DNA of 64,000 bases from Anaeramoeba flamelloides (taxonomy: Eukaryota; Metamonada; Anaeramoebidae), in the NCBI GenBank assembly GCA_027625915.1, contig JANTQA010000008.1, positions 12,153,001 to 12,217,000 on the forward strand. The letters run 5' to 3'. The notes under the pieces are model-generated. The model was not told where the DNA came from and made no database searches. It saw only the letters and a program-made list of their open reading frames with translations. A program made the position numbers and the translations under genes. Of this stretch, positions 12,100 through 23,203 are shown piece by piece (position 1 is the stretch's first letter; the number at the start of each line of letters is the position of its first letter).

Positions 12100-13860
12100 T
12101 TATTTTGAACTCAGGAAAACCTAGGCACTCGTCATTAGGTTTTTTTTAATTTTTCTTTTTATTTGGAAAATCAATATATTTTCGTTAGGTTTTTTCGAGT
12201 ATTTTGTTTGTTTGGAAATTCAATAGATTTTCGTTAGTTTTTTTTTACTTTAGAAATAAACCTAGAACACTTCACAAATAAAATTGAAAACCTCAAAAAA
12301 ACCTAGAACACTTAACAGATTAAACTGAAAATTAAAAAAAAACACAGTTAGTTTTTTTTAATTTCTTTCTTGATTACGAAAATTAAAAGTTTTTCACTTT
12401 TTTACAAAATCACGAAAAGTTAGGGTTTTGGTGGAATTGAATGACACTCAACAACCCGATAGTTTATTTACATTATTGTTATTCTAGCTAATAATTGTTA
12501 AGTATTCTTGGTTTTTTCATAAATAACTATTTCTGATTGAATTTGCCTAAATTGATTATGATTATTATTAATTATTTTAAATTTTCTATTTCCTAATTCA
12601 AGGTTCATTATCTTTTTTTCTTTGAAAATTTAAATTTTTTTGGATGTGTGTTCAAAATCCAGAATTCTAAATTTGATTTGAGTTTATATCTTCTTTTCTA
12701 GATTGAAATTCTGACTTCAGTTTTATAAATTATTTATTTACAATGTAGATGGTTTTTGAAAACAAAAGGTGACTTTTTTATTTATCAAAACATTTTACTG
12801 GTCGAAATCTTTTTGAAAAGTGTTAAAGATGACTAATAAACTAAATTCAAAAATTTTGGACACAGTTTAAACGGTCAAAAGAATAACAATAACACACTTT
12901 AAATTCAATTTGGGAAATATTTTGTTTTTACAAACTATTTCATTTTTTGTATTTTTTGTTTTGTTTTCATTTCCCATTTTTCCAGTTATGTGATCTATTT
13001 CCTTAGATCTAGAAATTTTTTTTTATGGTTGATAGGACGTTATTTTTGAGTTTGTTAAATTGAAAAATGACATACAATTAATCGATGTTATTTTAACATT
13101 TGATCGATCAACAATTGTTGGTGAATTTTCTACAAATTTACCAATACATTTTTTGTTCCGCTTGTTTCAATATTTTGGACGTATCAGAGTTTTGGTTTTT
13201 GAGTTTTATATTTTTTTTCTATTATTTGGATGAAAATGATTACTTATTAAAACATTAATACTGGGTAACTTAAATGTGTTTTTATTTTACGTTTGAAAAA
13301 ATATAATAAATTGAGTTTTATTTTGCCTATTTTTGGTTTTGGGTGTGTCCAAATTTTTGGAATCAGGTTTATATACAATAATGGAATAATATATAGATTT
13401 AAAAATTGTTCCATTATTTACTTTTTTGGCTAAATATCATATCATTTTATAAATTCACTTTTACTTTTGTTAAAAGTTTTTATTTTAAATGTTTATCTTT
13501 TTCTTACAAGATTCCTAAATATTTTATTTCAGATAATTGTTATTGATTTTAATATTTTATCAATATTTGGGATTCCAAATTCTTGGATAATTTTATATCA
13601 ATTTCTGATATTGGTCCTTACATTATAAAAATTAAGTCATCAGTAAATATTTAAACCTGATCAATAGAATTTATTATTTTTTCCATCAAGAATTTGCTGA
13701 TATATTCAAGCATTAAAGGGTAAATATAATCTAAGTGATAAACCCCTAATCGTTTTTTTAGAATATTATTGTGATTTAATTTTAAATTTTGTTTTTTTTT
13801 AATATATTTATCACAAGTATAATAGACTAAAATGTGACTAATCATACCAAAATATTTTTG
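12100..13860 (-). mobile_element. Decayed LINE-like retrotransposon remnant (minus strand)
   Basis: On the minus strand, 13850-13510 encodes reverse-transcriptase-like pieces in order: GVYHLDYIYPLMLEYISKFL (block leading into the catalytic core), IFTDDLIFI (the (F)xDD catalytic motif) and EIKYLGIL (thumb). These match the better-kept LINE at 41505-44426 (GIFQGDPLSTILFARISHFL, FSDDLILI, KIKYLGIYL). Several stops interrupt it. The downstream part (13480-12100) is non-coding now but is shared with 39270-40100, so both are copies of one old element. A 531-bp DNA element sits inside at 12839-13369. Confidence 0.7.
12839..13369. mobile_element. 531-bp Tc1/mariner-type non-autonomous element
   Basis: Terminal inverted repeats AACTAAATTCAAAAATTTTG (left) and CAAATTTTTGGAATCAGGTT (right), flanked by TA at 12837-12838 and 13370-13371. 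The same terminal motif bounds the transposase-bearing element at 37945-39001 and the nested element at 41984-42911. It interrupts a repeat whose other copy at about 39991-40010 lacks the insertion, which gives an empty-site comparison. Confidence 0.8.
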
Positions 13861-15061
13861 AATATCAATCTTGGCATTAAAAAATTCAACATTCCTATCA
13901 ACTTTTGTGGGGTTTTCTAATTTAAAAAATAAAATCAGTAAAATAAATTATCAACCTAGTTTATTTATTATTAATATTATGTCTTAATTTCAGGGTTTTA
14001 ATGATCTTTTATTTATTAATTGTTATATCTGAAAATTATAAAATCAGAAATCTTTTTTCTATTTTCTATTAATAAATTCAAATGATTCAAAAAATCACCC
14101 AAAATCATATCAACCCTACTCCAATGAAAGGTATTATTTAATTTTATACAAATATATTTATTATTGATCTATATGTCATATAAGATAAGTAATATCATAT
14201 TTATCAGAACAAAAAAACTTTTTTAATACCTTTTATCTTCATTATGAGATCAACAATATGATAAATCAAATAATAAATTTTCCTTAAATATTCGAAAAGA
14301 TTGATAAATATAACTAAAAGAAAAGTAATAAATTATTTTTGTGGTTGAAACGGCAAGATATAAAAAAAAAAAAAAAAAAAAAAGAAACAAAAAAAATTGT
14401 TTTTCTGTTTTGAGTAGCTAATAATGATTAGGTGATAAGATTTCAAATGAAAAAAATCATAAAAAAAAAACTAAAACTTTATCTTTAAATTAGAAAAAAT
14501 ACATAAAATTACATACATACTTTTAGTAAATTTAGTTTAATTTGAGTATTGATCACAAAGGTTCATTTAGGTTTTTCTTTTTAAAAGTTCATTATTTCTT
14601 ATTTCTTTTTGATCGAATTTTAATCAACCCTTGAAATTTTTTGACTTTGTTTTTTCTTTTTTATTTTATAAGTTACCGATATTGTCCTGTTCTTTTAGTC
14701 CAGTATTAACAAGTAACCACACAGTTTTTTTTACATTTGTGCCCACACTTGCAAAAATAACAAAATTCATCCAGAGAAGAAATAAAAAAAAAAAGAAAAT
14801 AAATTCAAATTAAGATCTGAAAAAAATTGTTTTTAAAAATTATAAATTCACTTCTTGTAAATATAATATTAAATTATATTTTCAATATGGTATAATTTAT
14901 AAATTAAATTTATGACAAATAAAATAATTCAAATATAAGTAAAACTCAAAGAAATGGAAAATTAAACGTTATTTATTAAATAAAATTTAAAAATAGAAAT
15001 TACAAAAAAAAAAATCCAATAGTTGATTGAAGTAGACAAACAATTAATTTAATCCAATTAT

Positions 15062-15488
15062 TTAACAACACGATTTGTTATTTACTTTTTTATCATTTTT
15101 AACGTTATTAATTTTTACTACCGAATTTTGGTTATTATTGGATTTTAGATCTTTTATTTTATTTTTTTTTTTTTCATCGATCATGTTACGAAGCGTACTC
15201 ATAAACAAACTTTCTACCCCATAAGATGTTTTGGCAGAAACTTCAAAGAAGGGGATATTTAATTCGTTTGCTAATTCTTCTGCTTCTTCTTTTTTTATAC
15301 ATCGTTCTTCTTCCAAATCAATTTTGTTTCCAACTAATATAATTTCAATATCCAATGAAGCATTCATTTTAATTTCATTTAGCCACGTTTCTACATTTTC
15401 AAATGAGGTTTTGTCTACCACAGAATAAACAATTAAAATTACATGTGCTCGTCTATAATATGAATTCGTAACTGTTCTATATCTTTCC

Positions 15489-15549
<61 letters not shown>

Positions 15550-15553
15550 GTTA

Positions 15554-15595
<42 letters not shown>

Positions 15596-18500
15596 GTGTA
15601 TAAATTGTGAATAAATTTATTTTAAATATTATTATTAATATTAATATATTTCTTATTATTATTATTTCATAACAATAAGACTGACAAAGAACACACTACC
15701 ATTCCTGAAAAAGATATAACAATCACAATTAAAAATAAGATTATTTGTGTTTTGTTTAAAAACAGGCATCAAGTTTTTAAAAAATGATATAAAAGTGAGT
15801 ATTTTGAAAGGAATAACTTGTTTTTTTTTCGTGGAGAAATTACTTTTGGGTGAATAAAGCGATGAACGAATTTCAATAGGTTTTAGAGTAAAGTGTAAAA
15901 ATAATTTAATTTTATTGAATTAGATTGTCTCATCACAAAACAGACACAATTATAGGAGAAGAGATAATTAACACAATTATTTAGATTTTTTCCGTGACTT
16001 GTATACACAAAAGTATCTAAGTCACCAAGTACGTGTTATGTTAATGATTTTAATGGTTATACACAATTGCTGGGTTGTTTTTAAGGAATTTTTGTCGATG
16101 TGAAATTTCTTTATTTTTTTTTACATCTTTCACTAAAAGTTATTCTGGACATGTTTAGTAAAAACATACATTATCACAACCAAATATATTTATTTTTTTT
16201 CATCAGCAAACATAAGTTTTTTTTTTTTTTTTTTTTTTTTTGGGGGGGGGGGGTGGGTGGACAGGAGTATGTAGATTTTTCTCTCTACCTTATTTGAAAA
16301 TTTTTGACTATAAAAATAGTAATGAATTTTTAAAATCTTTTAAATCTTTTAAAAGTCCAAAAAATATCAAAAGATATAATTGTTATTTAACTCGATGAAT
16401 GTAAAAAGAATTGATTTTTCCGAGGGCTGTGTGGTTTCTATTAACAGAGGTCATGGAGTAAATGGTGTCTATTTTCTTTGAGATATTCAAAAAAATATTT
16501 CATTAAGAGTCTAGTCATTTACCGTGAATGTACTCCAAACTCCGGGTGTGACCTGAGACCAAAAAGGGTATTGTGGAATAGCCCTTTTGGTTGACAAAAT
16601 TCAAATAACAAAAAAAAAATTCCATTGGATCTCTTTGACAAAAAATTCAACGAAGAAAAATAAATTTAAAAGAATTCTCAATTTCAAAAAATCAAAATTT
16701 AGAGAAAAAAAATTCCTCTTTTCTCATTTTCTATTTCCAAATGGTCAAATTTCTTTAATTTAAAACAAATTGTTTTCTTGAAGTTCGAAATCAATTTAAT
16801 TCGATTTAATCTGGTTTGTGGTTATACTGGTTCCCCTCTAAATTTGACTAAGTAAAGATTTTGTAATATTCTTAAGATAAAAATAACTCATTTGAAAAAC
16901 GAAAAAAAAGAAAAAAAAAATCCACCGAGATCTCAAAAAGCGCCAAAGAGCGACACTTCAAAACAGACTTAATTGTTTTCAAAATTGTAATTCAATAATC
17001 ATTCTAATTGGAAATTGAGTGTCGCTCTTTGGCGCTTTTTTCTAAAAATGTCCTCATTTTTGGTTGTTGATTTTTGGAGATCGATCGTACATCATAGGTT
17101 GGTTGGTTTTTGATTGGTTTTAGGTCCTCATAAAAATTACTAAAAAGTTTTTTTCCATTTCAAAAAAAAAATTTCACCGTAATGACTGGACCCTTAAGAG
17201 CAGATCTACTTTACAAAAATTTTAGAAAACACTACAAAAAATCTCGTGACTTTTACAAAGCTTATCACTTTTGCAAAGTATTTCCTCTTTAAAAGCGTTG
17301 AAAAGTGTTTGAAAGGTTTGTAAATTGTCTGAAAGTGTTTGAAAGTTTGAAAAGGCTGAAAGCTTGATCAAAGTCATGATAGTTTTTGTAGTGAAAATAT
17401 CGGAAAAATAACCATTTTTTATCAAAAAAGCATTGAAAAATATCAAAATTTTGGACATTTATAATTGTTTCAAAAAGATAGAAAAATCGTTATACCTTAC
17501 TTACAGTCCCAAAAATATAAAAAACAATATTAAAGTTTGTCTCACTCTCTCAGAGTAGAATCCGAACATGTAAAAATTTTGAAAATACGAGAGATAGTTT
17601 CGATCTTGGGAAGATAAGGGAGACAAAAGGAGATCTTAATGACTTTTCCAAGTTCCGTTTGATTGATAGTAAAATGGTGGGTTATTATTTACGATTTAAT
17701 TTGTTTCTTCTTTTCATTGAAATTACTTTTCATTTTCATTTTCTGTTTGCAATGAAAAACTATGTTTCACTTTTTTTACCTGTTTCACTTTTTTTCCACA
17801 ATGGTTAATTGGTTTTGTTGAGAACTTGAAGAGAAATTAATTTGTTTAGGTTACGTTATTCTTTGTTAAGAGCATTTTGTTCATGTGGTTTACCAGTTCT
17901 TCACAATCTGAAAAGTTCTTTTAATTGTCGACAAAACCAAAAATATTTAAGATCAAATTATTTGGTTGAGTGGGAAAGTAATTTTTAATGAATTTCAATC
18001 CTTTTTGTGGTTCGGTTTTCTGTTTTGGAAATATTATACAAGTCCTTCGGGTGTTAAAATTTTCTGGGGAATTTCTTGTTTTGACAAAATTAAACGAAAG
18101 AAAAGAAAAGAAATAGCTTGATAACTTTGCTCCAAATTTTAATTGTTCATCCATCCAATTTAGTATTATGAAGATTATTATGATTAAAATCTTGGACGGT
18201 GTTTGTGTGTTTGTAATATTGTTTTAAGATCTTCAAATTTTGTTCACAAACATAATTAATTATTGGTTGCATTAATATTTAGCGTTTTCTGGAAATGTGT
18301 TTTAAAATTCAAAAACTTTTAATAATATTCTTATAAAGTCGAGCTGTGATGTTATCAAAAAGAAAAAAAAAAAAAAAGAAAGAAAAGATTACTTGTCCTG
18401 CAGTATCCCAAATTTGACACCTAACTTCGTACTCGTCAACAACAACATTTCTTGATCGGAAATCAACACTTTTTTACAAAAAATAATTAGGGAATAGAAT

Positions 18501-18912
18501 AAATTTGTTTCATGGACAGAATTCGAAAGGAATTTGTAAGTCACTTAAAACTGTTTTTTTGGAAAATATAAAGTTTTACCCTACTGTAGAGATCGGCTCA
18601 TTTGAAAAAAAGTCATTCTAAAGAAATTAAGAGAAATTTTTGAAAAGAAAATTAATCGTTTGTTTCAAAGTTTTCTTTTGATCGGAAAATTGGAAAGTGA
18701 TCTTACAACAAAACGAAGCATGACACACGTTTTCCCTACAGCTATTTTTTGGTGTTTTGTTTGGCAATTTATAGAAGTAAAAAAGCAAGTCGATTCATTA
18801 GCTTGAATGAAAAAAAGGGTTTAAAATTGAAAGACACAACAAAAAAAAAAAAAAAGAACAGACTACTGTCCCCAACTAAAACAAATCTAAATTCAGAGGG
18901 TATTTCGCTCAT
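15062..18912 (-). CDS. Rab-family small GTPase, prenylated CC tail
   Basis: Five minus-strand exons: 18912-18864, 18741-18707, 18617-18580, 18468-18393 and 15487-15062. They total 624 nt and encode 207 residues. Splice phases 1, 0, 2 and 0 agree throughout. Order of motifs: G1 P-loop GDSTVGKT; switch I ending in STVGVDF; G3 WDTAGQE, split exactly at the Q|E junction; YYRRAHVILIVYSVVDKTSFENV; G4 NKID; G5 EVSAKTS; C-terminal CC, typical of geranylgeranylated Rabs. Such proteins direct vesicle traffic on membranes. Exons 2 and 3 are only 35 and 38 nt, and intron 4 is 2905 bp. The tail before CC is N/K-rich. The first donor (A|GTCTGT) is the least certain splice site and decides Thr at the P-loop X position. 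The Rab subfamily cannot be fixed by eye. Confidence 0.93.
15491..15592. repeat. ATT microsatellite abutting a Rab splice acceptor
   Basis: About 30 trinucleotide units (TTA/ATT, with two TTG interruptions near 15549-15557) run directly into the acceptor of Rab exon 5. On the sense strand the array reads (AAT/ATA)n, ends in TAG, and the exon starts at 15487. The usual pyrimidine tract is therefore absent. Confidence 0.9.
16217..16260 (+). repeat. Poly(T)25-poly(G)12 tract
   Basis: A run of T is followed directly by twelve G and then TGGGTGG. Long G runs are very rare in this window. A C-rich counterpart on the same strand is at 58284-58317. Confidence 0.85.
16559..16594. repeat. Short hairpin in the Rab intron
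   Basis: ACCAAAAAGGG pairs with CCCTTTTGGT across a 13-nt loop, with one unpaired A. It lies in a GC-richer island (16430-16600) of the intron. Confidence 0.5.
16660..17180 (+). repeat. Dispersed repeat shared with 59285-59850 (copy 1)
   Basis: Collinear similarity with 59285-59850 through AGAATTCTCAATTTCAAAAA, ATATTCTTAAGATAAAAATA, TTTTTCTAAAAATG and the GAGATCGATCGTACATCA block (GAGATTGATCATATATCA in the other copy). The copies are strongly diverged. No family is recognised. Confidence 0.65.
16935..17040. repeat. Perfect 23-bp inverted repeat with GC-rich arms
   Basis: The arm at 16935-16957 (AAAAAGCGCCAAAGAGCGAC followed by ACT) is exactly complementary to 17018-17040 across a 60-nt loop. 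The arms hold a GCGCCAAAGAGCGAC core, far GC-richer than the surroundings. The related repeat at 59590-59690 does not keep the matched arms. Confidence 0.9.
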
Positions 18913-19797
18913 CTAAAAAATGAAAAACAAAAGGAATAAAAAGGAGAAAAATGATCTTGATTCATGATTTAATTAATTTTTTCTTATTGTCCTTCGTTAA
19001 AAAACTTGGCGAAAAAACCTTTCTTCAATTATTTTGCTAATTAATTCTTTTTCTACTTATCCAAACTTTTATTGTAACCTATTTGTATTGGCTATACACT
19101 TGTGGGTGATTTTTGGTCTTAGGTTTGATACTTTGAGATTCTTGAAAAAAATAGTTATTCACTTTTTTTTTTTAATTGAAAACAGTGGCTATTGGAAAAG
19201 TATTTCAATTTAAACAATTAACTAATTAAATTCTAAATAATAGCCTACCATTTTGTTATCAATCAAACAGAACAACAAAAACAATTTGAATCATTAATGG
19301 TGTGATGGTTTGATATATCTCAAAAAAATTAAAGAAATATCCAAATTTTATGTTCTAACGACTATTACACTTATGACTAACAACACTTTTGTTGAATGAA
19401 AAGGGTGAAGAGTCAAGATATTCCAAAAAAATTGAAATTTTTGGTTTTTTTGGTAGTATTTTTATTGTTTGTGTAAAAGAGTTATTCAGCAATCCAAATC
19501 AGAAATTTACCTTGAGTAGATTCAATAATTAGAATCAAATTGCTTTTACACTATGTTTTAACTTATATTAGAGTTTATTAAAAGTGTATAATTCGACTTT
19601 ATTTTAAAGTGGAAAGTAAGTGAATCAATGAGTTAAGAAAATTAGATTTCAATTTTATCTTATTTAGTTCGAGAAACGGCAAAGTTTTTGGGGTTAATAA
19701 AGGATGATTTTGATTTTCATTAGAATCACCAACAAAAAATTTAAATCACAATTTTCAAAAAGTGATTTCTTAATATTTAAAATTTAGAGAACATGTA

Positions 19798-20011
19798 TCA
19801 GTATAAAAGCAAAAAATGTACATTTTTTTTTTTCATTTTTTATAATTAACTTTTTTTGGAACCTCTTAAAATTATAGTTTTGAACCAAGTATTTGGCCAG
19901 GTTTGAATAGTAGTCATTTTTACATTTCGAGTAACCTTTGTTCATTGGGTTTTTGAAAAAGGAGATTGAAAAACAATAAAAAAAATTAGGTTTTTTGCTT
20001 TTATACTGGGA
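19798..20011. mobile_element. MITE family 2 ('CCCAGTATAAAAGC'), copy 1
   Basis: Begins TCAGTATAAAAGCAAAAAA and ends TTTTTTGCTTTTATACTGGG, about 214 bp. The interior contains GAATAGTAGTCATTTTTAC, which appears inverted (AAAAATGACTACTATTCAAA) in the copy at 28989-29208. Confidence 0.75.
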
Positions 20012-20845
20012 ATGGAGCTGTAATTAATTTACAAACTTTTAAATCATATTTTATACTATTGTATTTTTGTTATAAAATACAGATAACATAAAATTGCGAT
20101 ACTCTTGATAGTTTTCCCTGTAGATTAAGTAAAGTAAATAAATAGAATTAAAAGCCTCAGAAAAAAATACCTATGGAAATAAATAAATATAGCACATCAA
20201 TATTTTTAATTGTTGGTATTCCCCTAAGGTTAGTTTTGTTTTTTTTTTTTCATTTAAAAGAATAGAGTAAAATATAGGATTTTATTTAATTCTTTGTAAT
20301 TAAAAAAAAAAAAACAAGGTATTACTCTGAGGTGTGATGTAGTAGGTGCCCTTATTCCCAGGTGATTTTTGTTTTTTGTTTTTATTTTTTTTTTTTTTTT
20401 CAATTTTTGATTATTATTTTTTTCCTTTTTTACTTTTAGTTTTTCAGACATAAAAGATTTGTTGAAAATTTTATAATAAGAACAATAAATTTAATAATTT
20501 TATTTAATCCGATTAAATTTATTTTCAGGATTTTTTCAAAGAATAACTTCACAAGTAACTAAATTGGATAATCAAGTAATTTCATATTACTAATTTTTAG
20601 TAATATATTTTATTTGAAACTGGGTTTATTAAAATATTTTCTTTAATAAAAAAAATAATATTTGAATAACTGAAAACAATTGAACTGAAATATTTGAATA
20701 ATAGATTGATATAAACAAAAAATGATGGGTGTTATAATAATTAAAAAATGAAAATAATTAAAAAATTAAAATAAATAATTAATAAAAATCATTTATTTTT
20801 TGATATTTGAAGGTATTTCCACAAGATTTTGGATTTTTTTATATA

Positions 20846-20930
20846 CAGTCAGTTCCACTTTTAAGACACAATTATTTTTTTAAGTGAATCTATTTGTTAA
20901 CTGTGGTTCTTATATAAAGTGGAATATTAA
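20846..20930. mobile_element. Truncated family-1 MITE
   Basis: Keeps the left end CAGTCAGTTCCACTTTTAAG and a worn right arm ending near AAAGTGGAAT. The middle is deleted relative to the 195-bp copies. Confidence 0.55.
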
Positions 20931-21199
20931 TACTGGTGGAATCAGATCATGATTACTTTATTTCATTATAAATTCATCAAAATAATTCTAAAAAATGAAA
21001 AAAAAAATTCCCCACTTTTTTTGAGATAAAAACGGGCTATATAACAAAAATAAGTTATATTTTTCAATCAATAAAAGACATTTTTAAGTTTATACTTTTT
21101 ATTAAGAATTTTAAAGAGATTTAAAAAGTTCTACCAACGGTAGTTCGATCAAAAATAATAAAAAATATTCAATAAATATAACACTTAAAAAATGACATA

Positions 21200-21394
21200 A
21201 AGTCAGTTCCACTTTTAAGGCACAAACTTTCAACGAAATTTAAGGTGCAAAAAAATCTCAAATTAAAGCACAAAGTTTGGAAATTTTTTTATACAAATTA
21301 TTTTACTAGAATTTCAATTTTATACCTTAATTTGAGAAATTTTTTGTAAATTAAATTTTGTTGAAAGTTTGTGCTTTAAAATTGAAACTGGCTG
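21200..21394. mobile_element. 195-bp family-1 MITE (copy 4)
   Basis: AAGTCAGTTCCACTTTTAAG at the left and AAATTGAAACTGGCTG at the right, exactly 195 bp. The left flank is TA; the right is TG, consistent with a mutated TA duplication. The interior CAAACTTTCAACGAAATTTA is shared with other copies. Confidence 0.85.
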
Positions 21395-22537
21395 TGTAAA
21401 ACTCAGGTAGAAATTTTAATAGCGTTTATTTCTATAATTGTATAATAACTAACCATTTGAATTATTTTTAAGAATTAATAAATGATTAATAAAAAAATCG
21501 TTGTATTTATCATTAGGTTTATTCGCATTGTGTTTAATAAAGTTATTTTAAAAAAAAATTTTCGCAATTTTTTTGGAAATGGCTTATGAAAATTTTGCTA
21601 TAATTGATTCTTCTATTTACTCATTTATTTTTTAAATTCTTAATTGAAAAACTTTTATTGGGAAAAAAATATTTGAAACAAATTACTTTCAATATCAAAA
21701 GAAATTTAAAAATGAATTAAAATTTGTTATTTTTAATTAAATTCTTCTTAATAGAATTTAGCTTCAGAAAAATGGATCTTTTTTAAATATTTCTTCAAAA
21801 AAATCATAATTTACTGTATTGAATTCAGTTTGATTTCAGAATTATTTATTTAAATCAAAAAAAAAAAAAAAAATCAAAATAATTTAGAATGTTTTCAATT
21901 TTTTTCACATTTTTTGTTGTTCTCTGAGTACTACTTATTGTAGTTGTTTTTTGATTACGATTATTTGATTCTTTATCTTTTGATCTAAATTTTGAAATAA
22001 TATTTAAATTTTTTACTTTAATTTTATAAAAATATTTGAAAAATGTATTTTTACAAGAAAATTTATACAAAAAAAGGTTTTGTAAAATAAAGTTAATAAA
22101 TAGTAAAATGGGGTGGGAAATTCATCATAATAACTTGTTTTGAATCATCCAAATTGTGTTGATAAAGATAAAGAAGAAAAATCTTGGAAATTTTCTTTGT
22201 GAATTTATTTTTCATTCTTGATTTCAACAAGTTTATTTGGAAAGGTGCTCTTATTTGTTTACTCTTCTTAAAGAAAGGTTTTGTTTAAATTGTGAACTAC
22301 CTCGTGTCTATTTTTTGGTTTATTCTATGTTTAATTCCAAACATTCACTTAACTCGTTTCTTGATCCAAAAAAAAAGTTAATAAAACCAAAAATTTAATC
22401 AAAAAAAATGTTCTAACAAATTCAAAAATTAAAGATTCGACTTTGTTTTATTTTGGGTATTTTTCATAAATAAAATGATTAAGAATATTTTGGGTTCAAA
22501 GTTTCAAGATTTCATGGTGAAAAAAAAATCTTTTTTT

Positions 22538-22718
22538 ATTAATTTTCCAAGTATTTCTTCAAATTTACTTTGATAAAATAAAATTATTTTTGTTGATCAT
22601 TGAATTTCGTTTCATATAGAAAATATCATTAAAGTGGTCCTTAAAAAGTTATTCAATGATCAACAAAAATAATTTTGTTTTATCAAAGTAAATTTGAAGA
22701 AATACTTGGAAAATTAAT
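22538..22718. repeat. Near-perfect palindrome with 68-bp arms
   Basis: The left arm 22538-22605 is almost exactly complementary to 22651-22718; the two differ only at a few bases such as AAATTATT against AATTTTGT. The loop is 45 nt. It ends six bases before the TA-flanked element at 22724. A fold-back element or recent inverted duplication. Confidence 0.85.
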
Positions 22719-22723
22719 TGTTA

Positions 22724-23203
22724 CAGTGGTGTAAATAAGCTATGTTGAAAACCTTAAAACCATTTAAAAAATTTAACCAAAGTTTTTTTTTTTTTCAAAC
22801 TTAGGTGTTTGAACATAGGAAGACACACCTATATTCTTGGTTCAAATTTAAATTAAGATTTTTGAGGTTAGATCTTTGATTAGTCGAAATGGTTCTATAA
22901 TATTAAATGATTTTGTTTGAAAAATTTCGTCAAATTTACAAATTTTCTGAGATTAAAGAATTTTTTTATAAAAATTCAAAAAATGATTTTTTTTTTCATT
23001 TTTTCAAAAAAAAGGATTTTAATCTTTCAATATCTTCATAATTCTCTGTTAAAATTTATTTAAAGAATCCTATTTCTTGTTTGTATACTGTTTTCATCTC
23101 ATTGGTTTGTTTCTTTTCGTTTCTACAGTCAACCAATATTTTTTGAATGAGTTAAATTTTGGTATTGGGTTAAAACAAAAAACATAGGTTATTGACACCA
23201 CTG
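22724..23203. mobile_element. 480-bp Tc1-type inverted-repeat element ('CAGTGGTGT')
   Basis: Ends CAGTGGTGTAAATAAGCTAT and ATAGGTTATTGACACCACTG, with TA on the left flank and TT (a decayed TA) on the right. The CAGTGGTGTCAA terminus is typical of Tc1/mariner elements. The internal block GGTTCAAATTTAAATTAAG...GGTTAGATCTTTGATTAG recurs in decayed form at 32885-33260. No transposase is visible. Confidence 0.8.

Larger units (their letters stand above)
11896..15061. other. Intergenic region with decayed LINE sequence and one MITE
   Basis: The spacer between the convergent G-beta and Rab genes. It holds a minus-strand LINE remnant (about 12100-13860) interrupted by a TA-flanked element, both listed separately. 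From 13860 to 15061 I see only AT-rich sequence and homopolymer runs. Confidence 0.65.
15488..18392 (-). other. Large intron 4 of the Rab gene (2905 bp)
   Basis: Splits the GTPase G3 motif between AGQ and ER. It contains the ATT microsatellite, a T25/G12 tract, a small hairpin at 16559-16594, and a roughly 500-bp dispersed repeat shared with 59285-59850 that carries a perfect GC-rich inverted repeat. No additional exon is seen. Confidence 0.9.
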
